64,000 bases of DNA from Methanoculleus marisnigri JR1 (GTDB lineage Archaea > Halobacteriota > Methanomicrobia > Methanomicrobiales > Methanoculleaceae): positions 1,048,695 through 1,112,694 of the forward strand of contig NC_009051.1 of the NCBI RefSeq assembly GCF_000015825.1, written 5' to 3'. The position numbers and the translations under genes were made by a program. Positions 1-8,944 of this stretch are shown piece by piece; position 1 is the stretch's first letter, and each line of letters opens with the position of its first letter. A model generated the notes under the pieces. That model had not been told where the DNA came from. It saw only the letters and a program-made list of their open reading frames with translations, and made no database searches.

Positions 1-686
1 GGGTCATTCCGGAGGTCGATGCCCTCCTTCTTCCTGAACTCGTCGGCCAGGTAGTCGACGACCCTCGTATCGAAGTCGTCGCCGCCGAGGCGGTTGTTGC
101 CTGCGGTCGACTTGACCTCGAAGACGCCGTCGCCGAGCTGGAGGATCGAGACGTCGAACGTCCCGCCGCCGAGATCGTAGACGAGCACCGTGGAGTCGCC
201 TTCCCTGTCGATGCCGTAGGCGAGCGCGCTCGCGGTCGGCTCGTTGATGATCCGGAGCACCTCGAGGCCGGCGATCGTCCCTGCGTCCTTCGTTGCCTGC
301 CGTTGAGCGTCGTTGAAGTAGGCGGGCACCGTGATGACGGCTTTCGCGATCTTCTCGCCGAGATACTCCTCCGCGTCCAGCTTCATCTTCTGGAGGATCA
401 TCGCGGAGATCTCCTGCGGGGTGTAGGTCTTGTCCCCGATGGTGACCTTCTCGTTCGTGCCCATCCTGCGCTTGATCGACTGGACGGTGCGGTTCGGGTT
501 CGTGATCGCCTGCCTCTTCGCGACGTTGCCGACCAGCCGCTCGCCCTCCTTGGAGAACGCTACGACCGACGGGGTGGTTCTGCCGCCTTCGGCGTTGGCG
601 ATGACCGTCGCCCGCCCGCCTTCCATGATTGCCATGCACGAGTTGGTTGTCCCAAGATCGATACCCAGAACTTTTTCCGAAACCAT
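1..686 (-). CDS. dnaK: DnaK (Hsp70) chaperone, N-terminal part; C-terminus lies beyond the window
   Basis: ATP-dependent cytosolic Hsp70 chaperone working with GrpE and DnaJ. The reverse strand from 686 gives [17 protein letters not shown], the Hsp70 phosphate-1 loop. The reading continues through [15 protein letters not shown], the [14 protein letters not shown] region and the [12 protein letters not shown] phosphate-2 motif, ending near EGIDLRND at the window edge. About 228 residues of a roughly 610-residue protein are present, covering most of subdomains I and II of the ATPase domain. The start is supported by a GGAGG Shine-Dalgarno (SD) sequence lying inside the end of grpE. grpE ends only 4 bases upstream, so the two are co-transcribed. 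Confidence 0.98.
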   Translation of the reverse strand, partial: MVSEKVLGIDLGTTNSCMAIMEGGRATVIANAEGGRTTPSVVAFSKEGERLVGNVAKRQAITNPNRTVQSIKRRMGTNEKVTIGDKTYTPQEISAMILQKMKLDAEEYLGEKIAKAVITVPAYFNDAQRQATKDAGTIAGLEVLRIINEPTASALAYGIDREGDSTVLVYDLGGGTFDVSILQLGDGVFEVKSTAGNNRLGGDDFDTRVVDYLADEFRKKEGIDLRND

Positions 687-690
687 TCTG

Positions 691-1200
691 TTATTCCTCC
701 ATTCCTTTAGATACTACGACTTTTGCGCATCTGATGACCTTGTCCTGCATACAGTATCCGCGGACGGCCTCGTCGATCACGGTTCCTTCCCCGGCGTCCG
801 AAGGGACGTAGGCGATCGCCTCGTGCCGTTCGGGGTCGAAGGGAAGGTTCCGGCATTCGATGGGTGTGATGCCGTGCCGTTCGAGGATGGTCATGAAGAG
901 TTTCTTGATCTGCTCCATCCCTTCCGGGAGGCCTGCACCCTCGGCTCTCTCCGCCCGCTCGAAGTTGTCTACGACCTCGAGCAACTCCACCGCGAAATTC
1001 TCGATGGCGAACGTCGTACGGGCGTCGAGTTCCCGGTCCATTCTTTTGCGGTAGTTGTCGAAATCCGCCGCAAGGCGCAGATAACGGCTGTTAAGGTCGT
1101 CATATGCATTCTGCAGCTCTTCAAGCGCCGGAGATGCTGCATCCGCCTCGTTTGCGAGATTCTGTTGCTTCTCGTTTGGTTCGGATGTATCCTCCTTCAT
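691..1200 (-). CDS. grpE: GrpE nucleotide exchange factor
   Basis: Nucleotide exchange factor for DnaK. The protein is about 169 aa from the ATG at 1200 (MKEDTSEPN). An in-frame TTG at 1218 is a less likely start. It has a charged, Gln/Asn-rich N-terminus, then a long helix ([29 protein letters not shown]) typical of the GrpE dimerisation coiled coil. The C-terminal beta domain ends with the family signature [20 protein letters not shown] (archaeal and bacterial GrpE usually end G(Y/W)xxxxRxxRxAxVxV). It is the first gene of a grpE-dnaK operon and is divergent from purH. Confidence 0.97.
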   Translation of the reverse strand: MKEDTSEPNEKQQNLANEADAASPALEELQNAYDDLNSRYLRLAADFDNYRKRMDRELDARTTFAIENFAVELLEVVDNFERAERAEGAGLPEGMEQIKKLFMTILERHGITPIECRNLPFDPERHEAIAYVPSDAGEGTVIDEAVRGYCMQDKVIRCAKVVVSKGMEE

Positions 1201-1218
1201 ACGCCTAACCTGCTTCAA

Positions 1219-1501
1219 AACGATGTAATGGAGTTGTTCGTTTATTTATTGTAATGTGGTTCTATATAATATTAACTCTGACTGCAGAAATCTGCCTCCG
1301 GTGACATCCCGGATTTCCGATTGGACATCCGTTCGCCGGTATTCTTCCCCCGGTATCCGGATCCGCGCGAGGTGCAGCGCCCTCCTCGCCGGTCATGCCG
1401 GCGTTCCCCATGGCAGGGCCTGCGGTTTTCCTGCCGTGGAAATCGCGGCCGGTTCTGCGGGCAGCGCCAGATATATCTCTCTACCCCTCTCATGTGTACC
1501 C
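1219..1501. promoter_or_regulatory. Divergent grpE / purH promoter region
   Basis: Gene-free interval between divergent genes. Near grpE there is an AT-rich stretch (about 1231-1275, including TATATAATATT). On the purH side, AGATATATC at about 1470-1479 lies 26-30 bases before the purH ATG at 1502, the usual archaeal TATA-to-start spacing, so purH mRNA is probably leaderless or nearly so. No CIRCE-like element is obvious ahead of the heat-shock genes. Confidence 0.6.
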
Positions 1502-2986
1502 ATGAAGTGGGCACTGCTGTCTGTCTGGGACAAGGCAGGCATCGTCGATCTCGCAAAGGTGCTTATCGAGCACGATTACGGGATCCTGAGTTCCGGCGGC
1601 ACCGGGGCCGAACTCGCGCGGGCGGGGATTTCGTTCACCGACGTCTCCGCCTACACGGGCTTTCCCGAAATGATGCACGGTCGGGTCAAGACCCTCCACC
1701 CGAAGATCCACGGGGGGATCCTCGGCCGCCGCGGCATCGACGATGCCGTGATGCAGGAGCACGGCATCGAGCCGATCGACCTCGTGGTGGTGAACCTCTA
1801 CCCCTTCGAGGCGATGAGCGGCAAGGGCCTCTCTCTTGAGGAGATCATCGAGTACATCGATATCGGTGGCCCGGCGATGGTGCGTGCGGCGGCGAAGAAC
1901 CATAAGCACGTCGCGGTCGTCGCGGATCCCGGCGACTACGGGATGGTCGCGGACGCCGTCCGGCGGGGCGGGTTCTCTCCTGAAGAGCGGTTGAACCTCG
2001 CGGCAAAGGCGTTCGCCAGGACGGCCGCCTACGACGCCGCGATCACGAACCACCTTACCGGCATCGACCGGCCGTTCCCCGACGTCTTCACCGTCCAGTT
2101 CAGGAACGGCAGGACGCTCCGCTACGGCGAGAACCCGCACCAGGCGGCTGCCGTCTACGGCGATGCCGGCATAGCGGGAGAAGAGACGCTCCAGGGCAAG
2201 GAGATGTCCTACAACAATTACCTCGATGTCCACGCCGCGGTCGGCCTGCTCCGGGAGTTCGAGGAGTGCGCTGTGGTCATCGTCAAGCACAACAACCCCT
2301 GCGGCGTGGCGACCGGCGAGAGCCCCCTCGAGACCTACATCGCCGCCCGGGAAGTCGACCCGGTCTCGGCCTACGGCTCGATCGTCGCGATGAACCGCGA
2401 GGTGGGGGCGGACGTCGCCCGGGAACTGACGGGGACGTTCGTCGAGGTCGTGGTCGCCCCGTCGTTTACGGCGGAAGCCCTCGAGATCATGAAGGCGAAG
2501 GAGAACATGCGGGTGCTCCGGCTGCCCGGGCCGGTGGCGCAGCCCGAGATACGGAGCATCGACGGCGGCGTCCTGGTCCAGCGGACAGAGCCCTACCGCG
2601 AGGACTGGCGGGTCGTGAGCGAGCGAGAGCCCACCGCCCACGAGATGCGGGCGATGCAGCTCGCCTGGAAGGTCTGCCGGCACACGAAGAGCAACGCCAT
2701 CATCTTTGCAGACGAGGACGCCGTCATCGGGATCGGCGCCGGGCAGATGAACCGGGTCGAGTCGGCGGAGATCGCGGTCAGAAAGTCCCGGAGACCCCTT
2801 GCCGGGTCGGCGGTCGCATCGGACGCCTTCCTGCCGTTCCCCGACACAATGGAGGTCGCGGCGGCGGCGGGCGCGACGGCGCTCGTCCAGCCGGGCGGCT
2901 CGATCCGGGATCAGGAGGTCATCGAGGCGGCGAACCGGCTCAACATCGCGATGATCTTCACCGGCGTCCGGCACTTCCGGCACTGA
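1502..2986 (+). CDS. purH: Bifunctional PurH: AICAR formyltransferase / IMP cyclohydrolase
   Basis: Catalyses the last two steps of IMP synthesis: formylation of AICAR and cyclisation of FAICAR. The protein is 494 aa, normal for the two-domain enzyme. The N-terminal MGS-like cyclohydrolase domain begins KWALLSVWDKAGIVDLAK and contains GFPEMMHGRVKTLHPKIHGG. The formyltransferase domain carries the catalytic KHNNPCG motif (Lys262-His263). Start choice: the ATG at 1502 gives the canonical N-terminus and sits one TATA distance from AGATATATC. The frame is open upstream to 1256, but that extension has no homology I recognise. A T7 run follows the stop. Confidence 0.97.
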   Translation: MKWALLSVWDKAGIVDLAKVLIEHDYGILSSGGTGAELARAGISFTDVSAYTGFPEMMHGRVKTLHPKIHGGILGRRGIDDAVMQEHGIEPIDLVVVNLYPFEAMSGKGLSLEEIIEYIDIGGPAMVRAAAKNHKHVAVVADPGDYGMVADAVRRGGFSPEERLNLAAKAFARTAAYDAAITNHLTGIDRPFPDVFTVQFRNGRTLRYGENPHQAAAVYGDAGIAGEETLQGKEMSYNNYLDVHAAVGLLREFEECAVVIVKHNNPCGVATGESPLETYIAAREVDPVSAYGSIVAMNREVGADVARELTGTFVEVVVAPSFTAEALEIMKAKENMRVLRLPGPVAQPEIRSIDGGVLVQRTEPYREDWRVVSEREPTAHEMRAMQLAWKVCRHTKSNAIIFADEDAVIGIGAGQMNRVESAEIAVRKSRRPLAGSAVASDAFLPFPDTMEVAAAAGATALVQPGGSIRDQEVIEAANRLNIAMIFTGVRHFRH

Positions 2987-2999
2987 GGGGCCGGCCCTG

Positions 3000-3014
3000 A
3001 TATCTCTTTTTTTG
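3000..3014 (+). terminator. Poly-T terminator after purH
   Basis: TATCTCTTTTTTTG begins about 14 bases after the purH stop, with T7 at 3007-3013. There is no strong hairpin. U-tract termination without a stem is common in archaea. The same TAT(C/T)TCTTTTTTTG string follows the symporter gene at about 12901. Confidence 0.6.
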
Positions 3015-3071
3015 TCGGGTTTTCGGCTCTGTAGTAAGTGGTGTCCTGTATCATCACCTCCACACCGTTAG

Positions 3072-3149
3072 CTCACGCGAAGCCGCGAAGTCAGTGTCGT
3101 TGTCAGCAACCCCTACCTCCCCTTCGCGCCCTTCGCGGCTTCGCGTGAG
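3072..3149. repeat. Perfect 19-bp inverted repeat flanking a 40-bp spacer
   Basis: CTCACGCGAAGCCGCGAAG at 3072-3090 is exactly reverse-complementary to 3131-3149. It lies between purH and the 51-bp tandem array. The arms are themselves built from GCGAAG-type units. A diverged relative of the left arm and its upstream flank sits at 4709-4778, so this looks like one member of a dispersed intergenic element. Function unknown. Confidence 0.85.
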
Positions 3150-3179
3150 TTTGCATCGCCTCGCACCTTGCGGTGCTCC

Positions 3180-3458
3180 AGCTCCGGCCCTTCGGCCCGT
3201 CGCCATTCGAAAATGCTTCGCGTTGTCTCAAGCTCCGGCCCTTCGGCCCGTCGCCATTCGAAAATGCTTCGCGTTGTCTCCAGCTCCGGCCCTTCGGCCC
3301 GTCGCCATTCGAAAATGCTTCGCGTTGTCTCCAGCTCCGGCCCTTCGGCCCGTCGCCATTCGAAAATGCTTCGCGTTGTCTCCAGCTCCGGCCCTTCGGC
3401 CCGTCGCCATTCGAAAATGCTTCGCGTTGTCTCCAGCTCCGGCCCTTCGGCCCGTCGC
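3180..3458. repeat. 51-bp tandem repeat, five full copies plus a partial sixth
   Basis: Units start at 3180, 3231, 3282, 3333 and 3384, and a truncated copy starts at 3435. The copies differ by only one or two bases. Each unit contains GGCCCTTCGGCC (a TTCG-type hairpin) and CATTCGAAAATG (a second short hairpin). Because 51 is a multiple of 3, both strands appear open in several frames. I regard this as non-coding: the peptide is a pure repeat, no SD fits, and the array ends 10 bases before the TATA box of the next gene. It fills most of the 513-bp gap between purH and the DUF4013 gene. Confidence 0.95.
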
Positions 3459-3499
3459 TCCCAAAATCTTATATCCCCCGCCCCCTCTCCACGGCTGAT

Positions 3500-4198
3500 A
3501 TGCGTATGGACTACGCGAGACTCCTCTCGGGAGCGCTCCGCTACGCAAAAGACGCTCTCTTTGGCGAGTGGGGGCGGTGGGTGCTCCTGGTACTCCTCTC
3601 GCTCGTCCAGACGTTCACCCTCTTTTTACTCCCGTTCTACAACGGCTACATCGTGCGGGTGCTCTCCGGCCGGACGCCCGCTCCCGAAGTCGACGACTGG
3701 GGGAGGCTCTTTCTTGACGGGTGGAAGCTGAACATCATCAATCTTATTTACCTGATCCCGGTCATCGTGGTCCTGGCCGTCTTCGGCGGGATTGCGGTCA
3801 TCTCCGCCGTAGCGGCACGGGGGCTCGACAACCCGGACGTATGGGCCTCGGCCGTCGCCGCCGCCGTCACCGGGATCGCGATTGCGGCTCTCGTCCGGGC
3901 CGTCATATCGTTTATCTCCCTGATCGCCGTCGTGCGGTTCGCCCACACCGGAAGCCTCCTCCAGGCGTTCAACATCGTGGCGATCGTCTCGCAGATCGGG
4001 CGGATCGGGTGGGGCGCCTGGATCGCCGCGGTCGTCGTCATCCTCCTCATCGGCCTCGCGTATACGGCCGCGACCACCCTCATCGCCACGCTGCCCGTCC
4101 TCGGGTGGATCGTCAACCTCTTCTTGGGGGTGGTCTACGGCATCTTCCGCGCCCGCTACCTCGCGGCGGCCTATGAGAGTGTTCCGGCGGCGGGATGA
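3500..4198 (+). CDS. DUF4013 family membrane protein (copy 1)
   Basis: A 232-aa integral membrane protein of the archaeal DUF4013 family. Function unknown. After a short amphipathic N-terminus (MRMDYARLLSGALRYAKDALFGEWGRW) come four to six hydrophobic segments. Family features include GYIVRVLSGRTPAPEVDDWG and the C-terminal RARYLAAAYES. Start: the ATG at 3500 lies 26-32 bases from CTTATATC (about 3468), so the transcript is leaderless. The frame is open upstream only because the tandem repeat has no stops. It is first in a run of four paralogues (copies at 5009, 5848 and 6666). Confidence 0.85.
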   Translation: MRMDYARLLSGALRYAKDALFGEWGRWVLLVLLSLVQTFTLFLLPFYNGYIVRVLSGRTPAPEVDDWGRLFLDGWKLNIINLIYLIPVIVVLAVFGGIAVISAVAARGLDNPDVWASAVAAAVTGIAIAALVRAVISFISLIAVVRFAHTGSLLQAFNIVAIVSQIGRIGWGAWIAAVVVILLIGLAYTAATTLIATLPVLGWIVNLFLGVVYGIFRARYLAAAYESVPAAG

Positions 4199-4426
4199 CG
4201 CGGGGACTCCTTTTCCTCTTGCCTGTATCGCCGTCCCGGTGCCGTGACCCCGGGAGTTCCAGGATGCCTCTGACAATGTCCAGAAGGCAGCGGTCAATGC
4301 ATACGTGACGGATCACGTTCAAGGAAAATACCCGTGGCTTGATTGGAACTCTTTCAGGATAGCCGCTTAATGAGAACAAATGTTACATGAAAATGGTTAA
4401 ATTATGGTTCGCTAAACTACCCGATT

Positions 4427-4609
4427 ATGTCCAATGGCGGAATGGATACATATAGTTACAAGGGCTGGCTGGTATCAGACAGTTTCTTGAAACGTGCACT
4501 AGCAGTATTTGGGTACAATTTCGTCGCAGGTCTGATAATCTGGGTGGGCTTATTCATCATCTTCATGCTTTTCGGAGTGGTGGCTGCATTGGTATTTGGA
4601 ACGTACTAA
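4427..4609 (+). CDS. Small single-pass membrane protein, hypothetical
   Basis: A 60-aa ORF: short polar N-terminus containing SYKGWLVSDSFLKRA, then one long hydrophobic helix (about residues 28-57). The composition is clearly more AT-rich than its neighbours, with a possible TATA (TTAAATTATGG, about 4397-4407) about 25 bases upstream. An internal ATG at 4442 preceded by GGCGGA is an alternative start. It lies between two DUF4013 genes in the same direction. I do not recognise a function. The soluble-then-helix plan and the promoter make it likely to be a real gene. Confidence 0.6.
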   Translation: MSNGGMDTYSYKGWLVSDSFLKRALAVFGYNFVAGLIIWVGLFIIFMLFGVVAALVFGTY

Positions 4610-5008
4610 CTGCTCTTATTTTTATAATGAGTAACCCTTTTTCGGGTATCCTCGAACGGGTCTTCCCGACGAGGCCGTGGTCACCGGGATCGGCGCTCTT
4701 CTGCCGAGTTTCCGGCTTGATAGTAAGTAATGTCTTGCAGTGCCATCTCCAGACCGTTCGTTCGCACAAAGCCGTGGAACGGAGTTTTTACCGGTGCTCA
4801 TGCCCCGGCCCCCGGCCGCCTGCCGGTGCCGTATTCGCAGTGTATATATGGCCGCGCTGTCCCGGATCGGGAAACCGTTCTGAGCCCGGATTGCCTGATT
4901 CGTGGTGAAATGATCGCTTCATTTCGGCAAAAGAAGGTTGTAAAAAGAGGAATTATGGCAACGCTTTTATACCATACAATCTCACACTAAATCGTGGGTG
5001 AGACACCT
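4610..5008. repeat. Intergenic stretch holding a diverged copy of the 3021-3090 element, plus the copy-2 promoter
   Basis: 4709-4778 aligns over about 70 bases with 3021-3090. Shared landmarks in order are TTTC(C)GGCT, TAGTAAGT, TGTC(C/T)TG, TC(T/A)CC, ACCGTT and (A)AAGCCG. The perfect downstream arm of the 3072-3149 inverted repeat is absent here. The remaining sequence shows no gene. CTTTTATACC at about 4964-4973 is the probable TATA box for the gene at 5009. Confidence 0.6.
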
Positions 5009-5650
5009 ATGGATTATGGAAACATGCTGAGCGATTCGTTCAGCTACGCAAAAGACGCTGTCTGGGGCAAATGGGTTCAGTGGATCCTGCTCGCCATCAG
5101 CACGATCATATTCCCGCTGATCATGGGGTATATGGTCCGCATTTACAGCGGTGTAAAGCCGGCTCCCGAGGTGGGGAACTGGGTAGGGATGTTCATTGAC
5201 GGCCTGAAACTCTTCGTCATCGGGATCATCTACGGCATCCCGCTCTTCGTCATCATGGCCATCTTCTTCGTACCTGCCGCCATGATGAGCGATCCCCTTG
5301 CCGCCCTGGGAACGATGGGTATCGGTCTCCTGCTCGTGCTCGTCGTCGGAATCATCATATCGCTGATCTCGACGATCGGGATGATCCGGTTTGCGCAGAA
5401 GGACAGCATCGGCCAGGCATTCGCCTTCGGCGCCATCCTCGAGCACATCGGAAAGATCGGCTGGGGGAGTTACATCATCGCCATCATCGTCCTCATGGTT
5501 GCCGGGTTTGTCTTCGGTTTCATCGTTGGCATACTGGGCATGATCCCGGTCCTCGGCTGGGTGATCGCGTTCCTCCTGTACCCGGTCTGGGCGATCTTTG
5601 CGGCACGGTACATGACGCTGATCTACGAGAGCGCTCAGGCACCGGCCTGA
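5009..5650 (+). CDS. DUF4013 family membrane protein (copy 2)
   Basis: 213 aa, a paralogue of copies 1 and 4: MDYGNMLSDSFSYAKDAVWGKWVQW, then GYMVRIYSGVKPAPEVGNW, several hydrophobic helices and the C-terminal AARYMTLIYES signature. The ATG at 5009 was chosen over an upstream GTG (4994) because GGTGA at 4997-5001 is a good archaeal SD for it and the N-terminus then matches the paralogues. Its own TATA (about 4965) makes it a separate transcription unit. Function unknown. The family is restricted mainly to archaea, and tandem paralogues are common. Confidence 0.85.
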   Translation: MDYGNMLSDSFSYAKDAVWGKWVQWILLAISTIIFPLIMGYMVRIYSGVKPAPEVGNWVGMFIDGLKLFVIGIIYGIPLFVIMAIFFVPAAMMSDPLAALGTMGIGLLLVLVVGIIISLISTIGMIRFAQKDSIGQAFAFGAILEHIGKIGWGSYIIAIIVLMVAGFVFGFIVGILGMIPVLGWVIAFLLYPVWAIFAARYMTLIYESAQAPA

Positions 5651-5847
5651 ACCCTATTTTCTTTTCGTAATCAAAAGGCACCGCCGGAGAGGTTCCGGGC
5701 GCCCGGGGCACGGCGTACGTGATGCCCGTTGCTGAAACCCGGCTTTATATATGCTGTGCCGTTCCTGTTCCGGTCGAACCGATCTGTGCCGGGATTAGAC
5801 GATTTTTCCGGGTCAAATTCGCCCATTTCTGGAAAGGGATATAGTAT

Positions 5848-6480
5848 ATGGTCGGCAAGTGGATGCAATGGGTCATCCTTGCCGTCCTGGCACTCGTGCA
5901 GACGATCACGGTCTCCCTGATCCCGATGCTTTCCGGCTACGCCGTGCGGGTGCTCGCCGGCAACACACCTGCCCCCGAGATTGACGGGTAGGGCAAGCTC
6001 TTCGTCGACGGATGGAAGATGAATATCATTATGCTGGTCTACATGATCCCGGCAATCCTGGTCTTCCTCGTCCTCGGCGGCCTCAGCGCCCTCGCAGGAA
6101 TGGCAACGACCGACCCGACTGCGGCCGCCGCCGCGATCCTCGGTGCACTGGTAGGAGCCTTCCTCGCCTTACTCGTCGGGCTTGTCATGGCGTTCATCGC
6201 CCTGTTTGCCGTACTCCGCTTCGCCCACACGGACAGCGTCGGTGAGGCATTCAACTTCAGCGCCATCCTTGCACAGATCGGCGCGCTCGGGTGGGGAATC
6301 TGGATCATCGCGGTCATCCTCCTCCTCGTCGTCGCGTTTGTCTACAGCTTCGTGGTCGGCATTCTCGGTGGGATACCCTTCCTCGGCTGGCTCATCGCAC
6401 TCTTCCTCAACGCGGCGTTCGCCATCTTCTCCGCCCGGTACCTTGCCCTAGTATACGCGGAAGCGCCCGCTTCCGCATAA
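5848..6480 (+). pseudogene. DUF4013 family gene (copy 3), 5'-truncated and interrupted by an in-frame TAG
   Basis: The frame from 5848 reads MVGKWMQWVILAVLALVQ, then GYAVRVLAGNTPAPEIDG, then TAG at 5989-5991, then GKLFVDGWKMNIIMLVY and a full C-terminal half ending ARYLALVYAEAPASA. Paralogues have Trp at the stop position (DDWGRLF, GNWVGMF), so TGG to TAG explains it. The first 17 or so residues shared by the other copies (ending YAKDA) are missing and replaced by unrelated sequence. A TATA-like CTTTATATATG survives at about 5744-5754. The downstream part alone could start at ATG 6019 (153 aa). Decay is the simplest reading. Confidence 0.8.
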
Positions 6481-6665
6481 ACTACCCAAACAACCACTCC
6501 TTTTTCGCCGAACCTATCCTTATGCACCTGCACTGAGTCCTTCCGTCAACGGTACCGTCTTCAATCCGTCGGCAGAATCTCGGGGGTATACCGTTTTTTT
6601 CCGAACAAAAACAGCGTGTTTATCCCTATCCCGGGTAATTCTTAACCGAACATGCGGTGATACAC

Positions 6666-7343
6666 ATGGATGTCGTCCGATTAATCAGCGAGTCCTTCGG
6701 TTACGCGAAGGACGCTATCTGGGGGAGATGGGTCCGCTGGCTCCTTCTGCTCGTCAGCACGATCATATTTCCGTTCATGTACGGCTACACGGTGCGGGTC
6801 ATGAGCGGCACAAAGCCCGCCCCGGAACTCGAAGGCTGGATCGGGCTTTTTGTCGACGGCATCAAACTGATCGTCATCACGATCGTCTACGCGATCCCGC
6901 TCATGGTCCTCACCGTCCTTCCCTTCCTGATGTACTTCATCCCGGTCTCAGCGACGGTAACCCCGGCGGGATCCGGCCCCGAACCGCTTCTGAGCCCGGA
7001 GCTGGCCATCTTCGCAGCCCTCGCCATCCTTATCATCTTCATCCTTGCAGCCGTCATCATCGGGATCCTCTCGACGTTTGCGGCGGTCAGGTTCGCCCGG
7101 ACGGGGAAGATGCGCGAGGCCTTCAGGATCCGCACTCTCCTCACCCACATCGGCACGATCGGGTGGATCCGCTGCTTCATCGCCCTCCTCGTCATGATCA
7201 TCGTGATCGCGATCGTGGAGTTCGTTCTTGCCCTGATCCCGCTCATCGGCCCGGTCCTCCTCTTCCTCCTCACGCCGGCGTTCATCATCTTCTCCGCCCG
7301 CTACGTCGCCCTCCTCTACGAGAGCGCCCCGGCGCCGGTATAA
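6666..7343 (+). CDS. DUF4013 family membrane protein (copy 4)
   Basis: 225 aa: MDVVRLISESFGYAKDAIWGRWVRWLLLL, then GYTVRVMSGTKPAPELEGWIGLF, multiple hydrophobic helices, and a C-terminus ending SARYVALLYESAPAPV like the other copies. A near-perfect SD, GGTGAT, lies 4 bases before the ATG. The central region carries an extra, more polar insertion (about residues 97-115, SATVTPAGSGPEP) absent from copies 1 and 2. Function unknown. It ends about 90 bases before the branched-chain amino acid operon but probably belongs to a separate unit. Confidence 0.85.
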   Translation: MDVVRLISESFGYAKDAIWGRWVRWLLLLVSTIIFPFMYGYTVRVMSGTKPAPELEGWIGLFVDGIKLIVITIVYAIPLMVLTVLPFLMYFIPVSATVTPAGSGPEPLLSPELAIFAALAILIIFILAAVIIGILSTFAAVRFARTGKMREAFRIRTLLTHIGTIGWIRCFIALLVMIIVIAIVEFVLALIPLIGPVLLFLLTPAFIIFSARYVALLYESAPAPV

Positions 7344-7432
7344 CCCCCCATTTTGCTCTGCACCAGAATCCCCGACTGCCCAACATTTAAGTAGCGCTGT
7401 CGCCAATTCTCTGACGGTGAATTGCACTATGT

Positions 7433-8944
7433 GTGATTGTTTTATTTGTTGAACCGATTCGCTTTTTTGACACAACCCTACGGGACGGCGAACAGACACC
7501 GGGTGTCTCTCTCACGCCGGCCGGGAAACTTGAGATTGCAACGCACCTCGCCGACGTCGGCGTCCACGTGATTGAAGCAGGCTCAGCCGCCGCGTCCGTC
7601 GGAGAACGCGAGTCGATCCGTGCCATCGCCGATGCCGGGCTTGCCGCCGAGTGCTGCACCTACGTCCGGGCGCTCCCCGGGGATATCGACCTTGCCGCCG
7701 ACGCCGGTGCCGACTCCGTCCACCTCGTCGTCCCGGTGAGCGATCTCCATATCGCGAAAAAACTCCGTAAGACCCGCGAGCAGGTCTCTGAAATGGCCTG
7801 GAGCGCCGTCGAGTACGCGAAAGAGCGCGGTCTCGTCGTCGAACTCTCGGGAGAAGACGCGTCACGCGCCGACCAGGATTTCCTCGCGGAGGTCTTCCGG
7901 GAAGGGGTGGAGCGGGGAGCCGACCGGCTCTGCTTCTGCGACACCGTCGGGCTCCTCACGCCCGAGCGGGCGGCCGCGATCATACCGCCGCTCCTCTTCG
8001 CCCCGCTCTCCATCCACTGCCACGACGACCTCGGGTTCGGGCTCGCGACCACCGTCGCCGCCCTCCGGGCGGGGGCGACCTGTGCCCACGTCACCGTCAA
8101 CGGCCTCGGGGAGCGGGCGGGAAACACCTCCCTCGAAGAACTGGTGATGGCGCTCGAGGTGCTCTACGGGGTCGATACCGGGATCGCGACCGAAGAACTC
8201 TATCCGCTCTCGACCCACGTCGCCCGGCTGACCGGGGTTCCGCTCGCGACCAACAAGCCGATCGTCGGCGAGATGGCCTTCACCCACGAGAGCGGGATCC
8301 ACGCCCACGGGGTGATGCGGGACGCGAGCACCTACGAGCCCCTCCAGCCGGAGCGGGTGGGGAGGCGGCGGCGGATCGTCCTCGGGAAGCACTCGGGGTC
8401 GGCGGCGGTCGAGGCCGCGCTCCACGATATGGGCTACGCCCCGAGCGCTGCACAGCTCAAGGAGATCGTCGACCGGATCAAACGCCTCGGGGACGCCGGG
8501 ATGCGGATAACCGATGCCGACATCATGGCGATCGCCGATACCGTCATGGAGATCGAGTTTACGCCGTGCATCGAACTGCGCCAGTTCACCATCGTCTCGG
8601 GCAGCAACGCGATCCCGACCGCCTCGGTGACGATGCTCGTTCGCGGCGAGGAGATCACCGGCGCCGCCGTCGGGACCGGCCCCGTAGACGCGGCGATCCG
8701 CGCGCTCCAGCGATCGGTTGCGGACGTCGGGAGCGTGCGGCTCGACGAATACAGCGTCGATGCCATAACCGGCGGCACGGACGCCCTCGTCGACGTCTCG
8801 GTGAAACTCAGCAAGGACGGGAAGACCGTGACCTCGCGGGGCGCGAGGACCGACATCATCATGGCAAGCGTCGAAGCAGTTATCGCAGGGATGAACAGAT
8901 TACTCAGGGAAGAGCATGAAGACCGGAGCCAGGACTCTGATTGA
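7433..8944 (+). CDS. cimA: (R)-citramalate synthase / 2-isopropylmalate synthase family
   Basis: A DRE-TIM metallolyase that condenses acetyl-CoA with pyruvate (citramalate, the isoleucine route) or with 2-ketoisovalerate. 503 aa with [19 protein letters not shown] at the N-terminus, the HCHDDLG metal site, [14 protein letters not shown], and a C-terminal regulatory domain ([28 protein letters not shown]). [17 protein letters not shown] and VRALPGDID resemble archaeal CimA (MJ1392 type) more than LeuA. The start is GTG at 7433; no ATG is available in frame. An out-of-frame ATG at 7429 opens a 7-codon ORF across the start. It overlaps ilvB by 29 bases, forming a cimA-ilvB-ilvN operon. Confidence 0.9.
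   Translation: MIVLFVEPIRFFDTTLRDGEQTPGVSLTPAGKLEIATHLADVGVHVIEAGSAAASVGERESIRAIADAGLAAECCTYVRALPGDIDLAADAGADSVHLVVPVSDLHIAKKLRKTREQVSEMAWSAVEYAKERGLVVELSGEDASRADQDFLAEVFREGVERGADRLCFCDTVGLLTPERAAAIIPPLLFAPLSIHCHDDLGFGLATTVAALRAGATCAHVTVNGLGERAGNTSLEELVMALEVLYGVDTGIATEELYPLSTHVARLTGVPLATNKPIVGEMAFTHESGIHAHGVMRDASTYEPLQPERVGRRRRIVLGKHSGSAAVEAALHDMGYAPSAAQLKEIVDRIKRLGDAGMRITDADIMAIADTVMEIEFTPCIELRQFTIVSGSNAIPTASVTMLVRGEEITGAAVGTGPVDAAIRALQRSVADVGSVRLDEYSVDAITGGTDALVDVSVKLSKDGKTVTSRGARTDIIMASVEAVIAGMNRLLREEHEDRSQDSD

Noticed and set aside
1490-2983. 497-aa minus-strand ORF opposite purH
   Set aside because: Antisense shadow of a clear PurH; low-complexity Arg/Asp/His-rich translation.
3180-3458. 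CRISPR array
   Set aside because: Copies are contiguous with no variable spacers and no cas genes are nearby; this is a simple tandem repeat.
3094-3500. Long open frames on both strands through the 51-bp array encoding repeated 17-aa peptides
   Set aside because: They exist only because 51 is divisible by 3 and the unit lacks stops. No SD or start is placed sensibly, and the real gene begins at 3500.
5989-5991. Pyrrolysine or other recoding of TAG
   Set aside because: TAG ends several intact genes in the window and no Pyl machinery is visible; two nonsense mutations are simpler.
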